From NCBI RefSeq assembly GCF_012927245.1, contig NZ_JABBGE010000019.1, forward strand, positions 1 to 37,540: DNA of 37,540 bases, given 5' to 3'. A program made the position numbers and the translations under genes. The DNA is from Streptomyces sp. R302. Its GTDB lineage: Bacteria > Actinomycetota > Actinomycetes > Streptomycetales > Streptomycetaceae. Position 1 is the stretch's first letter. Each line of letters begins with the position of its first letter. Positions 1 through 6,256 of the stretch are shown here, one piece after another. Under the pieces are notes generated by a model. That model saw only the letters and a list, made by a program, of their open reading frames with translations, was not told the origin of the DNA and searched no databases.

Positions 1-94
1 GGGTCAGCGCTCGACCTCGCCCTTGATGAACTTCTCGACGTTGGCCAGGGCCTCGTCGTCGAAGTACTGGACCGGCGGGGACTTCATGAAGTAG
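1..94. repeat. Terminal direct repeat (contig closes to a circle)
   Basis: The first 94 bases are identical to bases 37447-37540. This is the signature of a circular or circularly permuted molecule read slightly past its own start. The non-redundant length is 37,446 bp. The repeat covers the 3' end of the integrase gene, so it is more likely an assembly overlap than a biological terminal repeat. Confidence 0.95.
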
Positions 95-1755
95 GAAGCG
101 AGTGTCAACTCGCCTTGCTGGAGTTTCCGCAGGTCACTAGCTATCTGCATGGGAATCAGGGATCGAAGTACCTCCCTCTCGGGAGAATTTCGGGAGATGA
201 TCTTCGTTCCGCGCTGCGCTGCGCGGTCGCGAAGTAGCCCATCCAGCACAGCCACCGGGGAGGTTGGGCACATGGCCGCCCGCGCGTCCAGGGCGGCCTC
301 CCACAGGCCTGTCAGTCCGGCCATGAGGGTCAGCCGCATGGAGTCGGTGACGTGCGAGTAGCCGGCGGCCACAGACCCATCCTCATGCCCCATACGCTCG
401 TCCATGAGCACCCGGGGGGTCCCGAGGTCCTCCATCATCGTCTTGTGCGAGTGCCGCAGGCCGTGGGGCGTCAGACGCGCCTCGATCGGAGCCCAGCAGG
501 CGTCTGCCCGGTCCGCCGAGTACCGGCCCTTCACCACGAGGCCGGGCCAGGACTCCATGACCACGCACACGGGTCGTGCGGGATCGGCGGCCCCTCTCCT
601 CGGGTACCACCCGGAGGCCGCCGGCACGAAAATGCTGGCCCGGAACGCCTTCCGGCACCAATGGGGCTTGCTCTCGGTGTTGCGCTCAGCCTCCAACTGG
701 GCGCGGGCGGCTTCCACCCGAGCCCGAGTGGTCGCCGCCACCTGCCCGCCCGTGGCCACTCGGGACACGGTGCCGGCCGAGACCCCGGCCAGCTCGGCTA
801 CCTGCGCGCGGGTGATCCTCTCGCCGGGAACCCCGAAGCCGGACCGGAACACGTACTTGCGGCCGTGGCATGGGCACGCCTCCGGCTGCGTCCTGGCCAG
901 ATGCTCTCGGAGCAGGGCCCGAAGGAACTGGGGCTGATCGATGGTGCGGTAGCTGTCGTCTTTCGGAGGGCAGCGGATGAGCGTGCCGTCCCCCAGCTGG
1001 TAGAGCTGGTGCTCGACGACGATCACCGAGTCCCGTACGTACTCCGGTTCCAGGCCCGTGAGCTCGCCCCACCGCATTCCGGTGAAGCCCTTGGTGACCG
1101 TCATCACGAACTCGTCGTCGCGGCCGCTGAGGATCGCTGCCCGCTCGGCGACGAGGAGGGCGCCCAGGGCGCTCACGAACGCCTTTTCAGGCCCTCTACG
1201 GCGCCCCCCTACCCTTCCGGACCGCCGCCCGCGGCCACGCTTACGGCGTGCGGGGTTCGGGCCCGGGTGCGCCCTGTCCTCGATTGCGTCCTCAAGGATC
1301 AAGTGCAGGATGCTGCGGTACGTCTGCACGCTCCCCGTTGAGTATCCGGCCGCTCGCTCCTGGGCCTCCCAGTCTCTGACGGCATCCTCGTCGAGGTCGG
1401 GCATCGGTACGTTGACGAACTGGGGGAGGAGGTGGGACTCGATGTGACCGAGGTAGTTCTCCAGGGTCGATGCCGCTAGCTCCCCCTGCTGCCTGGCCCA
1501 CCATCGGGCGACGTACTCCCCGAACGTGGGCGGTACCACCACTTCCGGTGATGGCGGGGCCTTCTTCTCTCGGACCGCCGCGCGGACGGCGGCCTCCGCG
1601 TCCTGGGCGGCCTGCTTGGCCTCCCGGTCGAGGCGGAACTTGATGACCTCGCCGAGTTCGTCCCGTACGGCGGGGTACTTGCCGTCGGCGTCCTTGTAGC
1701 GGCCGCGGTAGTAGGTCCCATCCTTCTTGGTGACCCGCTTCTCCGTGTACGCCAT
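4..1755 (-). CDS. int: Tyrosine site-specific integrase with an inserted LacI-type HTH
   Basis: A 583-residue tyrosine recombinase that would catalyse attP x attB integration and, with a directionality factor, excision. An N-terminal AP2-like arm-binding region (about 1-60) precedes a core-binding SAM-like domain (about 75-165). The catalytic residues can be read: R228 (FTGMRWGEL), K265, H431 and R434 (HGLRHSH), H457 (MGHEDG) and Y466 (AGYSH). Between the first Arg and the HxxR box, residues about 314-356 match the N-terminal DNA-binding helices of LacI repressors (ITRAQVAELAGVSAGTVSRV). About 110 residues follow the nucleophile, longer than usual. The ATG at 1755 has a GGAGGGG ribosome site. 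It is the last gene of a leftward operon after the repressor. Confidence 0.95.
   Translation of the reverse strand: MAYTEKRVTKKDGTYYRGRYKDADGKYPAVRDELGEVIKFRLDREAKQAAQDAEAAVRAAVREKKAPPSPEVVVPPTFGEYVARWWARQQGELAASTLENYLGHIESHLLPQFVNVPMPDLDEDAVRDWEAQERAAGYSTGSVQTYRSILHLILEDAIEDRAHPGPNPARRKRGRGRRSGRVGGRRRGPEKAFVSALGALLVAERAAILSGRDDEFVMTVTKGFTGMRWGELTGLEPEYVRDSVIVVEHQLYQLGDGTLIRCPPKDDSYRTIDQPQFLRALLREHLARTQPEACPCHGRKYVFRSGFGVPGERITRAQVAELAGVSAGTVSRVATGGQVAATTRARVEAARAQLEAERNTESKPHWCRKAFRASIFVPAASGWYPRRGAADPARPVCVVMESWPGLVVKGRYSADRADACWAPIEARLTPHGLRHSHKTMMEDLGTPRVLMDERMGHEDGSVAAGYSHVTDSMRLTLMAGLTGLWEAALDARAAMCPTSPVAVLDGLLRDRAAQRGTKIISRNSPEREVLRSLIPMQIASDLRKLQQGELTLASYFMKSPPVQYFDDEALANVEKFIKGEVER
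177..204 (+). repeat. Direct repeat copy A, in the 3' part of int
   Basis: Reads TCTCGGGAGAA, three variable bases, then GGGAGATGATCTT. A near copy in the same orientation lies at 37277-37306, on the far side of the circular junction, with 22 of 25 aligned core bases identical. It may be an integrase arm-type site or a remnant of an att duplication. In the leftward int frame it encodes KIISRNSPER. Confidence 0.55.
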
Positions 1756-1781
1756 GGAGCCCCCTCCCTCGCCGCCCGGGC

Positions 1782-2018
1782 TCAGCGCCGGGCGGACGCC
1801 TGCTGTACGACCTCGGCCAGGCCGAGCGCGATGACCTCTCCTCGGTGGAGCTGGACGAGTCCGCCGGTGGCGAGGTACTCCTCCATGGCCCGGTTGAGCG
1901 CGGCCATGGCCTCCGCGATGCTGAGGCTCAGGTCGATGTAGACCGTGATCCGGCCGGACGACTCCAGAATCGTGACGGGGAAGAGCGCCGGCACCGGCGC
2001 CGGGCGAAATCGGATCAT
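1782..2018 (-). CDS. Small protein between repressor and integrase
   Basis: A 78-residue protein of unrecognised family. Its ATG at 2018 overlaps the repressor stop codon by one base (TGATG on the minus strand), so the two are probably translationally coupled. An in-frame start 51 bases upstream would run into the repressor gene and is not preferred. The sequence begins MIRFRPAPVPALFPVTILE, with a beta-rich first half and a helical second half (SIAEAMAALNRAMEEYLATGG). No catalytic or metal motif is visible. Its place between repressor and int, 26 bp before int, suggests a role in lysogeny or recombination, but that is inference. Confidence 0.7.
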   Translation of the reverse strand: MIRFRPAPVPALFPVTILESSGRITVYIDLSLSIAEAMAALNRAMEEYLATGGLVQLHRGEVIALGLAEVVQQASARR

Positions 2019-2467
2019 CAGTCGTCCTCGACCTCGGCGGCCTCCGCGGCTTCGATCATCGCCCGCCACTTCCGCACGTCAGGCCGGTCCATGCCCGCAA
2101 GGTGCGCCACGATGATCCGGATGTCGTCGCCATAGCCGCTGAGCTCGGTGGCGTCGTACGCCAGCCACTGGATAGCCGCGGCACGCTTCACCAGGGCAAC
2201 AGGCCGGCCGATGGCCGCCGCGATCGCCTCCAAGCGCGTGTCGCTCGGCGCCGTCGTGACGTTGTTGGCGGCGATCTTCTGCATGTACGGCTTGGACACT
2301 TTGTGGCCGGCGGCCGCAGCCCGGTCAGCCATGTCCTGATACGAGACTCCACCGTCGTTGACCTCGCGGACCAGACGGCTCAGATCGTCACGATCGATGT
2401 CGCGAGCCAGCCGGTCCGGGATGTCGGTCGTCGGGTCCTGTCCGCGCTCTGTGCGCCTCGCTGTCAT
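2018..2467 (-). CDS. XRE-like immunity repressor
   Basis: A 149-residue DNA-binding protein that probably maintains lysogeny. Residues about 40-100 form a lambda-repressor-type HTH: VSYQDMADRAAAAGHKVSKP, then YMQKIAANNVTTAPSDTRLEAIAAAIGRPVALV, the usual pattern of actinobacterial XRE regulators. The acidic helical tail (RAMIEAAEAAEVEDD) may dimerise. The ATG at 2467 is preceded by GGAGAGG. It diverges from the Cro-like gene across an intergenic region with repeated AGACGA/TCGTCT motifs, the standard layout of a phage genetic switch. The repressor assignment rests on HTH type and position. Confidence 0.8.
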   Translation of the reverse strand: MTARRTERGQDPTTDIPDRLARDIDRDDLSRLVREVNDGGVSYQDMADRAAAAGHKVSKPYMQKIAANNVTTAPSDTRLEAIAAAIGRPVALVKRAAAIQWLAYDATELSGYGDDIRIIVAHLAGMDRPDVRKWRAMIEAAEAAEVEDD

Positions 2468-2709
2468 CGTCCGAGCCTCTCCGGTCCGACCTCGCGCGTC
2501 TCACGCGTGTCGTCTACTGCGTCGTTTTGTTCCTGATCAGGCGGCCCGATCGTCCCAGCTCGCAGACGAATCGTCTACGTCCAACGGTATCGCGGGGGTC
2601 AGATTCGCGGCACGACCGCATCCGGACGTTCGAATCTGTAGACGATCCGTCTCTAAGTGTGCGAAGGTGTTCCTGTTCGTAGCCGCATCGGCCCGATTGG
2701 TAGACGCGT
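2468..2709. promoter_or_regulatory. Divergent switch region with repeated operator-like sites
   Basis: A 240-bp gene-free stretch between the divergent repressor and Cro-like genes. Four related motifs can be seen: half site TCGTCTAC at 2510-2517; a 13-bp palindrome AGACGAATCGTCT at 2564-2576 (extended by AC to 2578); GTAGACGATCCGTCT at 2638-2652; and half site GTAGACGCGT at 2700-2709, which overlaps the GTG start at 2708. These are the best candidates for binding sites of the repressor and Cro-like proteins. A weak rightward promoter (TTCGAA 2629-2634, TCTAAG 2652-2657, 17-bp spacer) would straddle the third site. Confidence 0.6.
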
Positions 2710-3025
2710 GACCCGGTATCAGCTCCGCTCCCGTGACGCGCTCCGGTTCGTCATGGAGCACCCCGGGCGAGGAGCCCCGTACAGCGTGAGAGCCCTGGCA
2801 GACAGCTCGGGCGTCCCCCGCGCGACCATCGGTCACCTTCTGACCGGGCATACGGATTCCTGTGACGTGCAGGCGGCGCACGACATCGCCGCCGCCCTCG
2901 GGGTCGCCGTCCTGGTGCTTTTCGCACCCTCGGCGACTCCAGAACAGATCAAATCGTCTCCAGTCGAGATTCATGAAGTGGTGAAGGAGGAGTCATGGCC
3001 CGTTCGAGCCCACCACCCGGCCTGA
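2708..3025 (+). CDS. Cro-like XRE DNA-binding protein
   Basis: A 105-residue HTH protein and the first gene of the rightward early operon. The visible HTH is YSVRALADSSGVPRATIGHLLTG, followed by a fourth and fifth helix (DVQAAHDIAAALGVAVLVLFAPS), typical of XRE proteins. GTG 2708 was chosen because the protein then begins MTRYQLRSRDALRFV, a normal start for this family. No Shine-Dalgarno is visible, so it may be leaderless. A longer start at 2657 would read through operator-like sequence. It overlaps the next gene by 31 bp. A role opposing the repressor at lytic entry is inferred from position. Confidence 0.72.
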   Translation: MTRYQLRSRDALRFVMEHPGRGAPYSVRALADSSGVPRATIGHLLTGHTDSCDVQAAHDIAAALGVAVLVLFAPSATPEQIKSSPVEIHEVVKEESWPVRAHHPA

Positions 3026-3225
3026 TCTACATCGGAGACACCGCCGCCGGCCCCGGTATCGCCACCCTGCTCGGCGTCACCCCCGGCACCGTCCGGAAGT
3101 GGCGGTGCCAGGGGCGCGGCCCGCGAACCTGGCGCATCGGCGGCCGCGTCGTCGCCGACCTCGCCGCTGTAAAGCGCTACGCCCGCCAGGGGGAGCCCCG
3201 CGCCATCCGATCGAGGGCCGTCTGA
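2995..3225 (+). CDS. Small HTH protein, MerR/excisionase-like
   Basis: A 76-residue protein with a winged-helix DNA-binding pattern: IATLLGVTPGTVRKWRCQGRGP followed by the wing TWRIGGRVVADLAAVKRYA. This is the AlpA/MerR-like fold seen in excisionases and small phage activators. The ATG at 2995 follows a strong GGAGGAG site. Its stop overlaps the next ATG by one base. It and the next gene are both candidates for the recombination directionality factor that would work with the tyrosine integrase. The sequence alone does not separate that from a transcriptional role. Confidence 0.75.
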   Translation: MARSSPPPGLIYIGDTAAGPGIATLLGVTPGTVRKWRCQGRGPRTWRIGGRVVADLAAVKRYARQGEPRAIRSRAV

Positions 3226-3518
3226 TGAGCGCGCTTCCCCGCCTCCACACGCCCGAGGAAGTCGCCGAAGCGCTCGGCGTCTCGGTCTGGTGGGTCAAGG
3301 ACCAAGCGCGCCGGCGCCTGATTCCCGCATCCAAGCCCGCCGGCGCCTGGCGGTTCACCACGGCGCAGTACGCCGAGATCCTCACCGCTGTCGAGCAGCC
3401 CGTGGCCACACCGGCCCTGCCCCGATCCACCCGCTCGACGGCCCGGCCCTACTACGCCGACAGCACCGCCCCCGTCGCCCAGTTGACGCCGCGCACCCCG
3501 CGCCGCCGCGCCGCCTGA
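3225..3518 (+). CDS. Excisionase-family HTH protein
   Basis: A 97-residue protein whose first 55 residues form an HTH_17/excisionase-type domain: LHTPEEVAEALGVSVWWVKD, then a basic turn and the wing GAWRFTTAQYAEILTAV. The tail is Pro/Arg/Thr-rich and probably disordered. ATG 3225 was chosen because it overlaps the previous stop (TGATGA) and starts directly before the domain. An upstream in-frame start at 3099 would add an Arg-rich out-of-family extension. Likely the excisionase or an early regulator. Confidence 0.72.
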   Translation: MSALPRLHTPEEVAEALGVSVWWVKDQARRRLIPASKPAGAWRFTTAQYAEILTAVEQPVATPALPRSTRSTARPYYADSTAPVAQLTPRTPRRRAA

Positions 3519-3601
3519 AGCAAACGGGGCCGCTGGGCCCTTGCCCGGCCCACGCGACCCCCCAGCGACACCCCTACCCGCTCAGGAAGAGAGAGACCGC
3601 C

Positions 3602-3835
3602 GTGGAACACGGTACCGACCCCACCCCCGACATCCCCGATGGGACCCTGCGCCGCGCTGCGGACGGGACCCTGTGGCGCACCGCCGGTCAGACGAGCAGC
3701 GGTGAGCAGCTGTACGTCCTCGACGGCGTCGACATCGCGACCTGCCCGATGTGGGTCCGTGAGCGCGAGACGCTGCTCGCGGAGCTCACCGGCGGCCCGC
3801 TCACTCCGGTGACCGACAGGGGGGCCGCCGCATGA
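3602..3835 (+). CDS. Small early protein, unknown function
   Basis: A 77-residue acidic protein, not recognised. It contains a repeated short phrase (DGTLRRAADGTLWRTA) and a C-terminal segment VRERETLLAELTGG. GTG 3602 was chosen because it follows a purine-rich GGAAGAGAG stretch, and the longer open frame upstream overlaps the preceding HTH gene. Its stop overlaps the start of the next gene (ATGA). The 83 bp before it hold no visible signal beyond this ribosome site. Confidence 0.6.
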   Translation: MEHGTDPTPDIPDGTLRRAADGTLWRTAGQTSSGEQLYVLDGVDIATCPMWVRERETLLAELTGGPLTPVTDRGAAA

Positions 3836-3942
3836 CGTACCCCGCCATCGCCGCCGTCGCCGCCCTGGCCTGGGTTCTCGGTGGCCTCGGCCTCCGCGCC
3901 CTCCTCACCCGCGGTGCCCGCCGCCCGGGCGGTGAGAGCTGA
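3832..3942 (+). CDS. Tiny single-span membrane protein
   Basis: A 36-residue protein overlapping the genes on both sides by 4 and 1 bases (ATGA at 3832, then TGATG at 3940). The first 25 residues are a hydrophobic helix (YPAIAAVAALAWVLGGLGLRALL), followed by a short Arg-rich tail, so a positive-inside membrane anchor is predicted. The function is unknown. Its tight coupling to both neighbours argues that it is translated. Confidence 0.6.
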   Translation: MTYPAIAAVAALAWVLGGLGLRALLTRGARRPGGES

Positions 3943-4412
3943 TGCTGACCGCCGACCGCTTCGCGGAGATCTGCGCCGGCCGCAACTCCTACCGCAGCAC
4001 TGAGCAGCTGGACCGCGACGTCCAGGACCTGCTCGCCGAGCGCGCCGAGCTGCTCGCCCGGCTCGGTGTCGAGCGGGGGAAGGACACCGCCGTCGGCGGC
4101 GAGTCCACCCTCGCCCCGCACACCGCCCGCACCGCCGAGGTCCGGTTCGGCGTCTGGGGGTCCCTCCGGCTGATCGGTCCCACGGTCCGTGACCTGGAGC
4201 CCGACTACTACGGCCACTTCTACCGGCAGCTGGGCGGCTGGCTCCCGGACGGCCTGTCCGGCGAGCTGCCCCGGGGCACCGAGTACCTGGAGTGGGTCCA
4301 CATGCCCGGCCTCGTCATGCCGACCGGCATCAACGTCCAGGTGGCTATCAGCCCGACCCGTGACGGCTCCCGGTACATGACGATCGAGTGGCGACGGGAG
4401 CGGCCGCGATGA
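3942..4412 (+). CDS. Conserved-looking early phage protein
   Basis: A 156-residue protein of no family I recognise. The N-terminal third is helical (QLDRDVQDLLAERAELLARLG). The rest is beta-rich with several aromatics (EPDYYGHFYRQLGGWLPDG) and ends in a strand (VQVAISPTRDGSRYMTIEW). There are no Cys pairs, membrane spans or nucleotide-binding motifs. Start and stop are both coupled to neighbours (TGATG and ATGA), which supports the boundaries. Confidence 0.7.
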   Translation: MLTADRFAEICAGRNSYRSTEQLDRDVQDLLAERAELLARLGVERGKDTAVGGESTLAPHTARTAEVRFGVWGSLRLIGPTVRDLEPDYYGHFYRQLGGWLPDGLSGELPRGTEYLEWVHMPGLVMPTGINVQVAISPTRDGSRYMTIEWRRERPR

Positions 4413-4861
4413 GCGACCTCAGCGGCTCCGTCCGTAACCTGCTGGCCGCGATCGCCGACGTCCTTGACGTACCGGATCCGGCTCTCGACCGCGCCGACGA
4501 GTCCGCGCACCGGTTCCTTGTCGACGAGCGGATCCAGCTGGTGCGAGGCATCGTCGGCGACGTCCTCGCGGGCAAGGCCATCAACGGCCTGGGGTGGGAG
4601 GCCGACTACCTGCGCCGCCGGGCCACCGCGCGCCCGGTTACCTACCGGACCCTCGACCAGGCCGTCGACGAGGCGCAGGTGAGTACCGCCTCCGCCCTCG
4701 TCGCCGAGCCGGTGCCCCGGTCCGCGTGTGAGGCATGCGGCTCCACGCGCGGGCCTCTGGCGCCCGACCCGTCCGGCGCGAGGTACACGAGCGGTGAGCC
4801 GGTCCTCGCGTGCGCCACGGGGTGCGCCGCTGGCGCGGACGGCCCGGAGGCGGGCGAATGA
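4409..4861 (+). CDS. Early protein with C-terminal Cys pairs
   Basis: A 150-residue protein. The N-terminal 80 residues are helical (SVRNLLAAIADVLDV, ERIQLVRGIVGDVLAG). The C-terminal part has CEACG and, about 35 residues later, CATGC, a possible zinc ribbon. ATG 4409 overlaps the previous stop (ATGA). The function is unknown. A small metal-binding protein used in early takeover or DNA metabolism is a guess from context. Confidence 0.68.
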   Translation: MSDLSGSVRNLLAAIADVLDVPDPALDRADESAHRFLVDERIQLVRGIVGDVLAGKAINGLGWEADYLRRRATARPVTYRTLDQAVDEAQVSTASALVAEPVPRSACEACGSTRGPLAPDPSGARYTSGEPVLACATGCAAGADGPEAGE

Positions 4862-5265
4862 CGACCGCGCCGAACGACACCATCGACCACGGCACGCACC
4901 GCGGCTACGGGCAGCACCTGCGGCGGGGCGTCCGGCCGTGCACGGCGTGCCGGGCCGCGAACTCCGCCCGTGAGCGTGAGCGCAAGGCACGCGTACGGGC
5001 GGCCTCGGGCGCCTCGGCCGTGCAGCGGGCCTGGAATCAGGGCGCCGTGGGGGTCCCGGTCCCGGGGCGGGAGGTGCCGACCGGCCGGGACTGCTCGGTG
5101 GACGGCTGCGGCGCTCACGGCTCCGTACCGCAGCCGGCCGCCTGCATGGTCCAGGTGGAGTGGCCCGACTCCCGCGAGCCCGCCCGCTGGTACTGCCCCG
5201 GCCCGTGCGCCGCGTACGGCCAGGCCCTGGCCGAGGTCCGTGCGCTCGGTGACCGCCGTGCGTGA
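4858..5265 (+). CDS. Zinc-finger-like actinophage protein (HGTxxGYxxH-PCxxC motif)
   Basis: A 135-residue protein beginning with the pattern HGTHRGYGQHLRRGVRPCTAC followed by a basic helix (RAANSARERERKARVR). From memory this pattern occurs in many small actinobacterial and actinophage proteins and is probably a metal-binding nucleic-acid module. The second half has further Cys residues (CSVDGCGAHG, WYCPGPC). ATG 4858 overlaps the upstream stop (ATGA). Function not assigned. Confidence 0.7.
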   Translation: MTTAPNDTIDHGTHRGYGQHLRRGVRPCTACRAANSARERERKARVRAASGASAVQRAWNQGAVGVPVPGREVPTGRDCSVDGCGAHGSVPQPAACMVQVEWPDSREPARWYCPGPCAAYGQALAEVRALGDRRA

Positions 5266-5569
5266 CGCCCTCGCCCTCGGCATCCTCCTCCTACTGGGGA
5301 TCGGGGCCGTGACCGTGGCCGTGGCCGCCGTGTGCGGCGCGGCCGCGGCCACCCGCGCGGCCCGGGCCCTCGTCAGCTCCCGGCGGCGGCGCCCGAGGAG
5401 GCCCCGGCCGCCGGTCGTTCCCCCCGAGCTTCCGGCCCTCCGCCCGTACGTCTGGGTGGAGTGCGACACCCCCAAGTGCGGACACCTCCAGACCCCGCAT
5501 TACCCGGCGGGCCCGAACTACGTGGCGTGCAGCAACTGCGCCGCCCGCCGCCCGGCCCCCGCGCCGTGA
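5249..5569 (+). CDS. Membrane-anchored zinc-ribbon-like protein
   Basis: A 106-residue protein with one strong N-terminal transmembrane helix (LALGILLLLGIGAVTVAVAA), an Arg/Pro-rich linker, and a C-terminal Cys cluster (CDTPKCGH, then CSNCA about 22 residues on) that looks like a zinc ribbon. GTG 5249 is preferred because GAGGT lies about 10 bases upstream; GTG 5258 is the alternative. It overlaps the gene before by 17 bp and the next by 4. No family recognised. Confidence 0.6.
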   Translation: MTAVRDALALGILLLLGIGAVTVAVAAVCGAAAATRAARALVSSRRRRPRRPRPPVVPPELPALRPYVWVECDTPKCGHLQTPHYPAGPNYVACSNCAARRPAPAP

Positions 5570-5784
5570 CCCGAGGTCGCCGGCCGCCGCCGTGCGACCG
5601 CGTCGGTTCCCACGGCCTCCTCCGCGCCCGCCTCTACCGCACCGGGTGGTGCTGCGACCGCCACACCCCCGCTGCCGAGGCCGGCCGTCCCGAGCCGCCG
5701 CCCGGGCCCGGCTGGCCCCCCGGCGCGTACATCCACCACAACTCCCCTACTAACGGCCCGACTTCCGACCTGGAGCACCCGTGA
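5566..5784 (+). CDS. Small early protein with CC-x-C/H residues
   Basis: A 72-residue protein with GTG start 5566 overlapping the previous stop (GTGA) and a stop overlapping the next GTG (GTGA). The middle carries a Cys/His cluster (CDRVGSHGLL, WCCDRHTP) that could bind a metal. The second half is Pro/Gly-rich and low complexity. The function is unknown. Boundaries are supported only by this coupling. Confidence 0.55.
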   Translation: MTRGRRPPPCDRVGSHGLLRARLYRTGWCCDRHTPAAEAGRPEPPPGPGWPPGAYIHHNSPTNGPTSDLEHP

Positions 5785-6182
5785 GTACCGTCCCGACGCC
5801 CGCTGACATCTACGCCCGCAGCGCCCGCGCCCTGATCGCCCCGGCCCCCCACGACCCCCTCCGCGACGGGCCGTTCCGTGCCCTGTGGGAGCGGGGGGTG
5901 CTCGGCTCCCGGATGATCCCGACCACCAAGCTCGTCGCCCTCACGCTCGCGGCCGGCGCCGACTGGGCCACCGGCGCCCTCGCGGCCCCGCAGGTGTCCG
6001 TCGGCCAGCTCGCCGAGGCCACCCGCATCACGCACGGCCAGGTCGTCGTCTCCCTCAACATCCTCGAACAGCGCGGCTGGCTGGCCCGGTCCTCCCGCCG
6101 CGACCGGTGGGGCGTCGCCGAGGTGCGGCTGACCATCCCCGCCGCGATCATGCGCCGCCTCGTCAAGCCGCGCCCCTCCTGA
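5781..6182 (+). CDS. Winged-helix DNA-binding protein
   Basis: A 133-residue protein with a clear winged-helix pattern over residues about 45-125: KLVALTLAAGADW, then VSVGQLAEATRITHGQVVVSLNILEQRGWLAR and the wing strands WGVAEVRLTIPA. It sits directly before the putative replication gene, whose N-terminal region is also winged-helix. The two may act together at the origin, or this may be an early regulator. GTG 5781 is coupled to the previous stop. Confidence 0.75.
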   Translation: MSTVPTPADIYARSARALIAPAPHDPLRDGPFRALWERGVLGSRMIPTTKLVALTLAAGADWATGALAAPQVSVGQLAEATRITHGQVVVSLNILEQRGWLARSSRRDRWGVAEVRLTIPAAIMRRLVKPRPS

Positions 6183-6256
6183 CGGCCCCCGGCCGGGGTC
6201 CCGCGCCCCGGCCCGCCCGGCCCCGTACCCGCACCACCCTTGAGAGAGGCACCCCC

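Noticed and set aside
5885..6256. Upstream extension of the putative replication protein in the same frame
   Set aside because: It would overlap the winged-helix gene completely. The GTG at 6257 has a ribosome site and begins a sensible N-terminus.
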